The notes: a model not told the origin generated them from the letters alone. DNA of 7,862 nt from Ignavibacteria bacterium (GCA_027492415.1 JAPUEV010000279.1:1-7862), one strand, 5' to 3'. Numbered from the stretch's first letter, positions 1 through 7,436 are shown. Made by a program: numbers and translations.

Positions 1-63
1 TCTCATACACCTCCATCGTTTCGTCTATCTCTCCCCAAACAAAACAAAACCCCCCCCCCCCCC
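1..63. other. C14 homopolymer plus low-complexity edge, probably artefactual
   Basis: Positions 50-63 are fourteen consecutive C (G on the coding strand of the PLD gene). Positions 1-49, read on the coding strand, are G/T/A-rich with only two C. The sequence left of the run encodes FCFVWGEIDETMEVYE, which resembles no PLD or sorting-domain ending I know. A long G run followed by G/T-rich noise is typical of low-signal tails from two-colour Illumina chemistry at a contig end. The frame stays open through the run, so a genuine slippage tract is the alternative. Confidence 0.6.
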
Positions 64-2086
64 AACCGCCTGAAACCTTGTACCTCTTATACCATTCCTG
101 CACATATAGGTTAGCTACGCGTGGACTGAACACAAACAGCAGGTTCTCATCGTTGCTGTTATTAGCTGCATTGGAGTAATTGTATGAACCTGTTTCAACT
201 ACAGGATTGCTGGATGTATTCAGAGGATCTATGATCATATATTTATGATGAAAAATCCCGGAACCTTCTGCGAAATCTATAAGTATATCTGCCGGGGGAT
301 TCCATGCATACGGACCAAATCCCTTCATTTCCTGGTACACACCGCCTGATGTATCCCTGTCAAACACTCCTTTTACATACCGGCCGCTGGTGTATCGTGA
401 TTTCATCCTGTTTGCAATATTGAAATCAGTGAAAACATATATACTGAAGAAGCAGTCGTAATCAAAATTATTGGTTATCAGGTTCTGTATCTGCTGTGAG
501 CTGTTATCACCCGGTGTAAAATAACACTCTACCGGTGTACCGTTCAGGTTTAATTTATGCGGAGTGTTATCAGTCTTTGCTCCGCCAAACTTTGAGCGCG
601 CAACTATTGGCAGGTCAGTTGCGGAACCCCACATCTCCTCAAACTCACGCGTGTAGACTGCAGCAAGCGTCCTGTCCTGAAGCTCAATTACATTATTGGC
701 GTCATTATAGAACTGGTCATTAGTAACGTTTGTAGAGCCTGTCCATACCCAGCAGTTCGATTGTGAAGTATTATACCTGTAATCAAATACAAAGAACTTG
801 TTATGCATAATAGCGCTTGTTGATGTACGCTGTAACATCGGTATGCCTGCTGCGACAATTTCATTTACCAGCGCCTGCGGTGTCCTTGAATCATACACAA
901 ACCGTATTTTGACTCCCCGTAGTTTAGCATTTATGAGCGCGTCCCTTATCTGCGTTAAGTCATTGCAGCTATAGAGCGCCATATCAATGGAATACTGCGC
1001 AGCATTTATCCTGTTAAGCAGCTTGGTTGCGAAATTAACATTACCCTGCGCAAGCTCACCTGAATTAAGAGTTGTATCAACTGAACGGTTAAAATAAACA
1101 TTTATTGCGCCGGTTGATGTTGACTGTGTGCAGAAATACTGCAGCGCACTTGTTGTAGTGCCGTTGCCGTCTGTTGAGCTTACATTATAGTAATAAATTT
1201 TTCCCGGCTGTAAACCTGAAACAGTTACTGAGTGAGTTGTAACATTAGAAGCGTTTGATACTGAATCTGTATAAGCAATTACCTGGTAATTTGAGTCAGC
1301 AAGCTGCCAGCGCACTTTTGAATCTGATGCTGTTGATGACTGCCAGTTTATTGTTAAGCTTGTCTGTTGTATGTTTGAGTAGCTAATCGAGCTGAGTAAC
1401 GGACCCGAGCTGCCGGATACGATAAAATCACTCAATGAGCGCGGCAGTATCTGGTATCCTGATGAATAGGGAGGAGATGAATCAAACTGGCTGACCAGCG
1501 CAATAACATCAAACGGGAACGAAGGAATAGGAGCATTAGCAATATTTGTGGATGAATATATCCTTATCTCAACTGAATCACTTCCTACAAGGACCCTGTA
1601 ATTTGTGCCTGATGCTGATGTAGTCCATGTGGTAACATTTGCGCCCGAGGTATTGTGTACAGCAGTTACTCCGTTTATCCTTATCAGCTGCGCTTCGTAT
1701 GTTTCACCGTTAAGTCTTACGTTGCTGCAGGTCACAACTCTTGGGGTATACGGCCTGTTGGTTGCAAGCAAGGTTGAGCTGTTTACAGGGGTAAACTCTG
1801 TTAATCCGTTATACTGGGTAACAACTCCGGTCACTTCTACGCTGTCACCATTATTGGTATTTGTCCAGAATGTGCCGTCATAGCCTATCATACCGCCTGT
1901 TGGGTCCTGGAAGTAAACCAGCGGTGTTGCAAGCTCCTGTGACATTGTAACTACTCCACGAACAGTAACAGTTTGTCCAAGCAGGTAAGGTACACCGTTG
2001 GCATCCTGCCTGCGTACTGAATCAATGGGAATATACTGAGCGTAAATACTTACACTCATTAATAAAAGTAAAATTACTTTTTTCAT
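1..2086 (-). CDS. Secreted phospholipase-D-like phosphodiesterase with OB-fold-like and FN3 domains (3' end outside window)
   Basis: An open frame of 695 codons runs from ATG at 2086 off the left edge with no stop. Residues 1-17 are a signal peptide (MKKVILLLLMSVSIYAQ). Residues about 24-115 and 116-225 look like two OB-fold-like beta domains (GQTVTVRGVV at 37-46, RINGVTAV at 136-143, ending SGYQILPRSLSDF). A fibronectin III domain follows at about 229-320 (LTINW, SGLQPGKIYYYNV). Two PLD half-domains follow, each with an intact HxKx4D motif: HNKFFVFD (H428, K430, D435) with GSTN downstream, and HHKYMIID (H613, K615, D620) with GSYNYSNAANNSNDEN downstream. PLD-family HKD enzymes cleave phosphodiesters of lipids or nucleic acids; OB-like domains make a nuclease the better guess, but this is inference. 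The start lies 19 bases after the NHL gene, with an AT-rich leader and no Shine-Dalgarno. A C-terminal type IX sorting domain may have been lost. Residues after W675 are doubtful because of the poly-G run. Confidence 0.92.
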   Translation of the reverse strand, partial: MKKVILLLLMSVSIYAQYIPIDSVRRQDANGVPYLLGQTVTVRGVVTMSQELATPLVYFQDPTGGMIGYDGTFWTNTNNGDSVEVTGVVTQYNGLTEFTPVNSSTLLATNRPYTPRVVTCSNVRLNGETYEAQLIRINGVTAVHNTSGANVTTWTTSASGTNYRVLVGSDSVEIRIYSSTNIANAPIPSFPFDVIALVSQFDSSPPYSSGYQILPRSLSDFIVSGSSGPLLSSISYSNIQQTSLTINWQSSTASDSKVRWQLADSNYQVIAYTDSVSNASNVTTHSVTVSGLQPGKIYYYNVSSTDGNGTTTSALQYFCTQSTSTGAINVYFNRSVDTTLNSGELAQGNVNFATKLLNRINAAQYSIDMALYSCNDLTQIRDALINAKLRGVKIRFVYDSRTPQALVNEIVAAGIPMLQRTSTSAIMHNKFFVFDYRYNTSQSNCWVWTGSTNVTNDQFYNDANNVIELQDRTLAAVYTREFEEMWGSATDLPIVARSKFGGAKTDNTPHKLNLNGTPVECYFTPGDNSSQQIQNLITNNFDYDCFFSIYVFTDFNIANRMKSRYTSGRYVKGVFDRDTSGGVYQEMKGFGPYAWNPPADILIDFAEGSGIFHHKYMIIDPLNTSSNPVVETGSYNYSNAANNSNDENLLFVFSPRVANLYVQEWYKRYKVSGGWGGGGFCFVWGEIDETMEVYE

Positions 2087-2105
2087 TTGAAAATATATTT
2101 AAATT

Positions 2106-3212
2106 TTAATTATTATCTGTAGAAAGTATGAACCTGAGAATGCGGTTATTGCCTGTATCGCAAATGTACAGTGTTTTGTTAAAGAAGGCTACCCCCAGAG
2201 GATTTGAGAACTGGGAAGGGGAAGTACCTGCTCCGCCGAATGATTCTGATTTCAGCTTGCCGAGTGAATTGAATTTATACAATGAGTCTTTATAGGAATC
2301 AATTACATAAATATTATTGAACTGGTCAAGCGTTATATCTGAAGGCTCTGTCATAAGTCCGTTCCTTAATATATCTACGCCGCTTGAGGGTTCGAACTTA
2401 GCGGTATAAATTTCATCGATGTCATCATAAACGCACCACTGAACCTTAAACGCAGCGTTTGATGATTTCTGAACATAGATAAGATCTGTATTGTTATATG
2501 TGAATGTTGATATGCCTGAAATCTGCTGAAGCGACAGCAATCCCTGGCCTTCTACTTCAAAACCTGCAAGCCTTTGCGGCACCGGGTTGGTATTATCAAA
2601 CCTGTCAATTTTAAATATTGCGTTATCGGGATCGATCGGGCTGGAATTATTCACACCTGAACGTGTTACCAAATAATAATTATCCTGGTAAGTCGAAATT
2701 CCCGTAAAGCTGCCATGATCACCTGGTATTGGTGTCGGCTGGTTCGAGCGGAATGCAATAGTTGGTGTTACGCCGCTTAATATACCGCCGTTTGGCTGTA
2801 ATTTGAACCTGTAAACTACATCAACTGTATCTAAAATATTAGGCGGTATTGTATCTATCACCGATGCAATTACCAACAGGTCAAAATTCCTGTCCTGCGT
2901 AATTTTTTTAGGTCTTAATATAAAGTTAGAATAGCTTACCACCGCGCCGGCAAGGTTTAGCTGAACAACCCTGTCATTATTCTTATCTGCAACATAAATC
3001 TGCTGGTCATACCCAAAATGAATATCTACCGGTTCGTTAAAGCCGGTGATTATCGGTGTAATGGGAATATATGTCGTATCACCTATCGTTCCGGGGTCAA
3101 CATTGATAGGGAAGTCCTGTAATGATAGATCACCATCAGCACATGCATTTAACAGCATTGCTGAAAACAGTACTATTATTAAACCTGTTATGTATTTTTT
3201 TAAATAATCCAA
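2106..3212 (-). CDS. NHL-repeat beta-propeller lipoprotein
   Basis: From TTG at 3212 the product is 368 residues; an ATG at 3245 would add MDSRLRGNDKI, but those codons belong to the dispersed hairpin repeat. I prefer TTG because it gives a clean lipoprotein signal (DYLKKYITGLIIVLFSAM) ending in the lipobox LLNAC, with lipidated Cys24. No other Met precedes the hydrophobic core. NHL-type repeats are visible at about 57-85 (EPVDIHFGYDQQIYVADKN, DRVVQLN) and twice near the end: 289-336 (PSDITLDQFNNIYVIDS) and 337-368 (NPLGVAFFNKTLYICDTGNN, RILRF). The middle blades are divergent (FTGISTYQDNYYLVTRSG; NAIFKIDRF). NHL propellers are non-enzymatic binding scaffolds in most cases, and the ligand here is unknown. 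The protein probably sits in the periplasm or on the outer membrane. It is followed 19 bases later by the PLD gene, so the two are probably co-transcribed. Confidence 0.9.
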   Translation of the reverse strand: MDYLKKYITGLIIVLFSAMLLNACADGDLSLQDFPINVDPGTIGDTTYIPITPIITGFNEPVDIHFGYDQQIYVADKNNDRVVQLNLAGAVVSYSNFILRPKKITQDRNFDLLVIASVIDTIPPNILDTVDVVYRFKLQPNGGILSGVTPTIAFRSNQPTPIPGDHGSFTGISTYQDNYYLVTRSGVNNSSPIDPDNAIFKIDRFDNTNPVPQRLAGFEVEGQGLLSLQQISGISTFTYNNTDLIYVQKSSNAAFKVQWCVYDDIDEIYTAKFEPSSGVDILRNGLMTEPSDITLDQFNNIYVIDSYKDSLYKFNSLGKLKSESFGGAGTSPSQFSNPLGVAFFNKTLYICDTGNNRILRFILSTDNN

Positions 3213-3214
3213 AA

Positions 3215-3245
3215 TTTTGTCATTCCCGCGAAGGCGGGAATCCAT
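3215..3245. repeat. Dispersed hairpin repeat, copy A (dRS3-like)
   Basis: The core at 3222-3241, ATTCCCGCGAAGGCGGGAAT, is an 8-bp perfect stem around a GAAG tetraloop. The flank TTTTGTC on one side and TCCAT on the other match copy B at 4343-4373, with two differences over 31 bases (one in the loop, one in the flank). The core fits the ATTCCC-N8-GGGAAT pattern known as dRS3 in Neisseria. Similar units are scattered in many unrelated bacteria, so no relationship is implied. It abuts the TTG start of the NHL gene. Read on the minus strand it supplies the codons for DSRLRGND. Confidence 0.93.
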
Positions 3246-3310
3246 TTATATTTATTGTCCGGTTAAATGTACTTGTTATTTCTTAACTCTTAAGCATCAG
3301 TTTTATTTTT

Positions 3311-3346
3311 ACTTTTGCCTTTTAACTTTTGCCTTTTTACTTTGTC
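3311..3346. repeat. Short tandem repeat of 14/15 bases after the PorV/PorQ gene
   Basis: ACTTTTGCCTTTTA (3311-3324) is followed directly by ACTTTTGCCTTTTTA (3325-3339), then a partial third unit ACTTTGTC that runs into the stop codon of the PorV/PorQ gene. On the minus strand this reads as an A-rich AAGGCAAAAGT repeat. It is not a hairpin and not a terminator. The rest of this intergenic gap (3246-3310) is AT-rich and I see nothing else in it. Confidence 0.8.
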
Positions 3347-4337
3347 ACTTCTTCTTATTCAGCAGTAAATTAACGCTCAGCCTGTGTGTAAATCCAAGAT
3401 CTTTAAAATTGGCTATTGAGTAATCCAGTGCTGCTGTTGTTATTGATATCGGTGCTCGTAAGCCAATTCCAGCTGAATAATTTTCTGATTCTACATTGAA
3501 CTTATAACCCGCTCTTAAGAACAGGAAATTCTTATATGAATACTCTGCCCCGATATTCAGGTTCTCGGCATTATCATTCGGGTGGTTAAGCTGAATTGTT
3601 GTAGTAAGCTTGTTTGTCTTGTTATCTATCGGGTCATAAGCAAAACCAATCCTGAACATTGTAGGCGGCGGGAATGCCTGGAAGTCAGAAACTGAACCGC
3701 CTGTAGATGTTGTTACGCTTCCGCTGGGTTTTACCTGCGGCCCGAAATTTGATATCGTTACGGCAAAACGCGTGTTCGAGAGCCCTGTCCAGTAATACGT
3801 TCCCAGATCGAACATAAAACCGCGCATCTTAAGCTCTGCCAGGGTTTCTTCAACATACCTTACTGTTATTCCGAAAGAAAACTGCTGAGTAAGCTTCCTT
3901 GCAAATGTTAATCCTATTCCAAGATCACCGTATTTAAAAAATTCACCCGTACCTGCCGGCTGGAATTCAGTTGTCTTCTGCATTGCGGGAGTATTGAGTG
4001 ATACTACGCTTAATCCAAGAGCGTTGTTCCCGCCAAAACGGTAAACTCCGCCAAAGAACTCGTGGTTCAGGTCAACAAGCCACTCAGTATGAGAAAAATG
4101 CACACCGTTCTCATTGAACTGCATCAGTCCGGCGGGATTCCAGTAGAGTGCAGTTATATCATTTGATACAGCAACAAATGTTTCACCCATTGCAGTAGCC
4201 CTGCCGCCAACGCCGATCTTCAGGAATTGCAGCGATGATGTACCTGCCCTCTGGTTACCCAGCTGCGGAATTAACTGGGCATATGATGCATTTGAAGCAA
4301 TCAGCAGAAAAAGTAATATGTATTTAATTTTTTTCAA
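3345..4337 (-). CDS. PorV/PorQ-family outer-membrane beta-barrel protein
   Basis: The product is 330 residues, starting at TTG (4337), since no ATG lies between the upstream in-frame stop and Met50. Residues 1-20 are a good signal peptide ending in ASYA. The N-terminal signature of the family is clear: LKIGVGGRATAMGETF at 39-54 and NDITALYWNPAGL at 59-71, then FSHTEWLVDLNHEFFGGVY at 81-99. The remainder is alternating beta strands of a FadL-like barrel, ending in NLLLNKKK rather than the usual terminal aromatic residue. In studied Bacteroidota, PorV shuttles type IX cargo from the translocon to the attachment complex and PorQ anchors it. Genomes of this group carry many paralogues, so I cannot say which role applies. 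Its position between a TonB-dependent receptor and secreted or lipidated proteins fits a role in surface export or assembly. Confidence 0.92.
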   Translation of the reverse strand: MKKIKYILLFLLIASNASYAQLIPQLGNQRAGTSSLQFLKIGVGGRATAMGETFVAVSNDITALYWNPAGLMQFNENGVHFSHTEWLVDLNHEFFGGVYRFGGNNALGLSVVSLNTPAMQKTTEFQPAGTGEFFKYGDLGIGLTFARKLTQQFSFGITVRYVEETLAELKMRGFMFDLGTYYWTGLSNTRFAVTISNFGPQVKPSGSVTTSTGGSVSDFQAFPPPTMFRIGFAYDPIDNKTNKLTTTIQLNHPNDNAENLNIGAEYSYKNFLFLRAGYKFNVESENYSAGIGLRAPISITTAALDYSIANFKDLGFTHRLSVNLLLNKKK

Positions 4338-4342
4338 TATTT

Positions 4343-4373
4343 TTTTGTCATTCCCGCGAATGCGGGAATCTAT
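4343..4373. repeat. Dispersed hairpin repeat, copy B (dRS3-like)
   Basis: The core ATTCCCGCGAATGCGGGAAT at 4350-4369 has an 8-bp stem and a GAAT loop. It differs from copy A at one loop base and one flanking base. It lies 5 bases upstream of the TTG start of the PorV/PorQ gene on the coding strand. The A-rich tract between hairpin and start (GACAAAAAAATA) could serve as the AT-rich leader typical of these organisms. Read in the phase of the gene it would encode DSRIRGND, the same phase as copy A. Confidence 0.93.
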
Positions 4374-4426
4374 TCTTACTTCAACTTTATTTTGTATCTT
4401 TCAACATCTTGTATATTAAAATCTTT

Positions 4427-4452
4427 AGACCTTAAAACAAGTTCAGGGTGAT
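4427..4452 (-). repeat. CTGAACTTGTT hairpin repeat, degenerate copy
   Basis: Read on the minus strand, positions 4449-4429 are ACCCTGAA, loop CTTGT, then TTTAAGGT. The stem has one C-A mismatch and one G-T wobble. It is the opposite-strand counterpart of the copy at 4471-4496. The bases AAACAAGTTCAG at 4435-4446 are the exact reverse complement of 4477-4488. Confidence 0.72.
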
Positions 4453-4470
4453 ACAATAATATTTTTCCCT

Positions 4471-4496
4471 GTCATGCTGAACTTGTTTCAGCATCT
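4471..4496 (+). repeat. CTGAACTTGTT hairpin repeat, intact copy
   Basis: Positions 4474-4494 read ATGCTGAA, loop CTTGT, TTCAGCAT, a perfect 8-bp stem with a 5-base loop. The unit GTCATGCTGAACTTGTTTCA followed by GCATCT is a commonly seen small dispersed repeat in environmental bacterial genomes, often mistranslated as MLNLFQHL. It lies in the gap between the receptor and the PorV/PorQ gene. Confidence 0.85.
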
Positions 4497-4525
4497 GTTT
4501 TATTGCTTTATCTCTTTCAAATTCA

Positions 4526-4547
4526 GATGTAACAAACTTATTACATC
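4526..4547. other. Weak inverted repeat downstream of the receptor gene
   Basis: GATGTAA (4526-4532) and TTACATC (4541-4547) can pair around an 8-base loop about 50 bases past the receptor stop codon. No T tract follows on the minus strand, so this is not a standard intrinsic terminator. A chance hairpin is quite possible in AT-rich DNA. Confidence 0.3.
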
Positions 4548-4561
4548 AGGCAGCATAATCT

Positions 4562-4593
4562 TTTCACTATTTCACTGCTTCACCATTTCACTA
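4562..4593. repeat. Octamer tandem array, four units
   Basis: The units TTTCACTA, TTTCACTG, CTTCACCA and TTTCACTA lie head to tail, starting one base beyond the TAA stop of the receptor gene (4595-4597). On the coding strand they read as repeated NAGTGAAA-type octamers. The region between this array and the hairpin repeats (about 4497-4561) holds no gene that I can support. Confidence 0.85.
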
Positions 4594-4594
4594 T

Positions 4595-7435
4595 TTAATA
4601 TTGGAACGATATACCAAATCTTAACTGGCGCGGAGAAAGGAACCTTGCCGGGTTGTACGGATATGGTGAAAGCGGCGCCTGAAGGTCAGGGTAAAGCGGG
4701 TCATTCCACCCGTTCGGTGTTGGATCGCCGTATTCATATGCCTTACCTGTCACCGGATTTATTATAGCCGCATTTTTAATATTAAATATATTTGTAACTT
4801 CAAATGTTAATGTAAGCTTCATGTTCTTGAAGCGGAAATATTTATCAATGCTCATATCCAGCCAGAACCAGTCTGCTGCAAGCTTGCTCAGGGGATTATT
4901 TATATCAGATTCATATTCCGGCCTGCCGTCTGATAAATAGCCAACCAGTAACTGGGGAGTGTAACGCTTGCCTGACTGGTAGAATGCCCTGAACTTGAAT
5001 GAAATATCATCAACAACATTTTTGCCGAAACCGAAAATACCGGTACCTTTGCCGAAGAAGAAGCTTGTATTGGCAGATACCTGCAGGGGTCTATCCCAGC
5101 TTAAATAATTTTCGCCTATAGTTTCAAAAGCGCCGCCTGTAGCAACCAGGTATCCCTGGTCCGGTGAAGAGCTTTTTCCTGTTGCGATAGAGTACGTTGC
5201 ATTGATATTACCATTGAACCATTTACCGATACGCTTTTTATAATCAAGCTCAATACCGCGTGATTTTGTGTAATCCTGGTTAACGTAAGTTATAAAGCTT
5301 TGGCCCGCAAATCTTGGGTCACTTATCTTTGCCGATACCGTTGCAACATAATCATATATATCTTTATAGTATGCTGTAATTGTGAACACATCATCGTTTG
5401 TGAACTGGTTCCTTACGCCAAGCTCATATGATACAGTTGTTTCCGGGTTCAGGTTCGGATTGCCGAACTTCTGGAACGATGATTTAGAGCTAACATTGCC
5501 TATCTTTGCATAAACAAACTGAGGCTTGGGTCTTTTTGAAAAATGCCCGTAGCTGAAAAACAGTGTCTGGTTATCTGTGATAGGATGCGAGATACCTAAC
5601 CTTGGAGATAGTCTGCCTTTCCACCTCCGCCCGAACAGGCTGTAAGTATCTTCCATATATGCTTTTTTTATCTCATCAGGTATTGTTACTGCATTTGGAT
5701 TTGCAATAGCATCATCAACAAGCTTACCCGGGAACCAATAGTCAAACCTCAAACCGACATTAAGTATCATGCCTTTGAATGTTATCTTATCCTGCGCATA
5801 AATATCACCAAACGAAGGATATACCCTGTATGCATCATTGTTAAGCCCGAATGTTCCTATCCATGGCTTGTAAATATCAACCAGCTGCATATCCTGGTAT
5901 GCTGCTTCAAATCCCGCTTTAAACCTGTTCTTATCGTTGAAAGTATGATTAAAATCGAACTTAGCCCTGTATTCATTTACAAAATGGTCATGCCATGTGT
6001 AGGCATTTCCTACATCAAAAAATCCGTCACCGGGAATAATACCGTATGGATTGTTGGGATCTCCTGTCGGGTAGTATACAAACGGCGGCTTAATAATATC
6101 CTGCGGTTCGGTATACTGGTCCCAGTTTAAGCCGTTTGCATCAACCCTTAACTGTGTATAATATTTTGTGAGCTTAATTTCATAGAATGATTTTGTACCT
6201 ACTGCATGCTCCCACCCGACACTGTTGAAAATATTAAGGTGAGTATACGTATTTGCATTATCTAAAATTTCCTGGAAGTTATACTGGTAACCGGGGTCAG
6301 GCTCAACATACTCAAGGTTTGTCTGCAGGCTCTGTGAGTTCTGGTTAATTGCAACTGACTGGTTAAATGAATATGTAAGCTTCATGTTATCTTTTATCTT
6401 CCATGTAGCCTTTGCAAGCCAGTACCAGTTATTGTTCTGCCTTGGCGCGAACTTTGTCCCTTTAAAAATTGAGGAATAAAGCTGTTTTGATTTATACCCG
6501 GGGAAGTTATCATCAGTCAATCCGGCAACTGATGTAAAGCCGTCTGAAATATTCATTAAGAAATTACCGAAGAATGTTATTTCTCCCGGTAACTTAATTC
6601 CAAGCAGCTTCTTGAATAAAAATTTTGTTATTGGCTCAGGTCCGCTGATATTTGTTTCAAGTACATCTGTATTGAATGAAGACTTAGAATCTTTATTGAA
6701 GCCTAAATTATCCCTCTTGTATGAAAGGTTGAAAGAATATTTTTCGTAATTACCATCCTTTGTTTTTACGTTTACAACGCCTGATGTTGCCTGGCCGTAC
6801 TCTGCATTATAACCTCCGGTTATTACTTCAACCTCTTCCAGTGATTGTGCCGAAAGCTGAAGCCCAAAGCCCGTTCCTGCAAGGGGATCCTGTACTGAAA
6901 CGCCGTCAAGCAAGAATGAGTTATCGTCGCTTCTGCCGCCGCGGATAAATAATGCGTCATCCTGTTTTATAACTCCGGGCTGAAGAGTAACCACATCAAT
7001 TACATTTTCTACAATTTTACCTTCAATATCCTTGGCGTTCATTACATGCTTGCTCTCTGTCTGCTCTATATCAAGCAGGGGACGCTCGCCGACAACAAGT
7101 ATTTCTTCGCCAACTGTAAAAGAAGATGTATTCAGGTTGATCTTAAGTTCGGTTGTGTCCTCACTCTTTCCTGTAATATCAGTGTATTCTACTGTCTTGT
7201 AGCCACTTGATGATACTGCAATAACATAAGATCCTTCGGGTACTTTTGTAATTGTGAATTTACCGTCAATATCAGATGCTGTGCCCAGGTAGCTTCCTTT
7301 TATCTTTATGTTAACATCCGGTATAGGGTTCTTTGATGAATCAAGAACAATACCTGTAATAGTACCTGTCTGGCTGAAGATATTCACAGTCAGTATTAAA
7401 AGAATGATCAGTATTTTTGGTAAATGTTTTATCAT
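4595..7435 (-). CDS. TonB-dependent outer-membrane receptor with carboxypeptidase-regulatory-like domain
   Basis: The product is 946 residues from ATG 7435. An ATG 30 bases upstream is open too but would overlap the preceding gene and spoil the signal peptide, so I reject it. Residues 1-22 are a signal peptide (KILIILLILTVNIFSQ). Residues about 23-102 form a CarboxypepD_reg-like beta-sandwich (TGTITGIVLD, SDIDGKFTITKVPEGSY). EEILVVGERP at 110-119 lies where a TonB box is expected. The plug is at about 120-226, with FIRGGRSDDNSFLLDGV and GGYNAEYGQATSGVVNVKT. The rest is a long beta-barrel with FEVTNIFN near the end and a C-terminal aromatic (FGISFQY), as usual for BAM-assembled barrels. Such receptors import large ligands using TonB/ExbBD energy; the Oar/SusC-like architecture does not reveal the substrate, and no SusD partner is present. 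Its start follows the previous stop by one base, implying translational coupling. Confidence 0.95.
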   Translation of the reverse strand: MIKHLPKILIILLILTVNIFSQTGTITGIVLDSSKNPIPDVNIKIKGSYLGTASDIDGKFTITKVPEGSYVIAVSSSGYKTVEYTDITGKSEDTTELKINLNTSSFTVGEEILVVGERPLLDIEQTESKHVMNAKDIEGKIVENVIDVVTLQPGVIKQDDALFIRGGRSDDNSFLLDGVSVQDPLAGTGFGLQLSAQSLEEVEVITGGYNAEYGQATSGVVNVKTKDGNYEKYSFNLSYKRDNLGFNKDSKSSFNTDVLETNISGPEPITKFLFKKLLGIKLPGEITFFGNFLMNISDGFTSVAGLTDDNFPGYKSKQLYSSIFKGTKFAPRQNNNWYWLAKATWKIKDNMKLTYSFNQSVAINQNSQSLQTNLEYVEPDPGYQYNFQEILDNANTYTHLNIFNSVGWEHAVGTKSFYEIKLTKYYTQLRVDANGLNWDQYTEPQDIIKPPFVYYPTGDPNNPYGIIPGDGFFDVGNAYTWHDHFVNEYRAKFDFNHTFNDKNRFKAGFEAAYQDMQLVDIYKPWIGTFGLNNDAYRVYPSFGDIYAQDKITFKGMILNVGLRFDYWFPGKLVDDAIANPNAVTIPDEIKKAYMEDTYSLFGRRWKGRLSPRLGISHPITDNQTLFFSYGHFSKRPKPQFVYAKIGNVSSKSSFQKFGNPNLNPETTVSYELGVRNQFTNDDVFTITAYYKDIYDYVATVSAKISDPRFAGQSFITYVNQDYTKSRGIELDYKKRIGKWFNGNINATYSIATGKSSSPDQGYLVATGGAFETIGENYLSWDRPLQVSANTSFFFGKGTGIFGFGKNVVDDISFKFRAFYQSGKRYTPQLLVGYLSDGRPEYESDINNPLSKLAADWFWLDMSIDKYFRFKNMKLTLTFEVTNIFNIKNAAIINPVTGKAYEYGDPTPNGWNDPLYPDLQAPLSPYPYNPARFLSPRQLRFGISFQY

Positions 7436-7436
7436 A

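Noticed and set aside
1605..1883. Plus-strand open frame of 92 codons
   Set aside because: It lies antisense within the OB-like region of the PLD gene, whose minus-strand frame is clearly the coding one.
3213..3245. N-terminal extension MDSRLRGNDKI of the NHL lipoprotein from ATG 3245
   Set aside because: These codons are the dispersed hairpin repeat. The TTG at 3212 gives a normal lipoprotein signal. The extension cannot be fully excluded because the repeat does provide an in-frame ATG.
3217..3423. Plus-strand open frame starting MSFPRRRES
   Set aside because: It begins in hairpin copy A, crosses the tandem repeat and runs antisense to the PorV/PorQ gene; it is repeat-derived.
4343..4373. 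Hairpin copy B as an intrinsic terminator of the receptor gene
   Set aside because: On the transcribed strand the stem is followed by an A tract, not a T tract, and it directly precedes a gene start.
3215..4593. Repeats as a CRISPR array
   Set aside because: The repeats are of different families, in pairs or direct tandem without regular unique spacers, and no cas gene is nearby.
4474..4767. Plus-strand open frame starting MLNLFQHLF
   Set aside because: It begins inside the CTGAACTTGTT repeat and continues antisense to the C-terminus of the receptor; it has no protein-like features.
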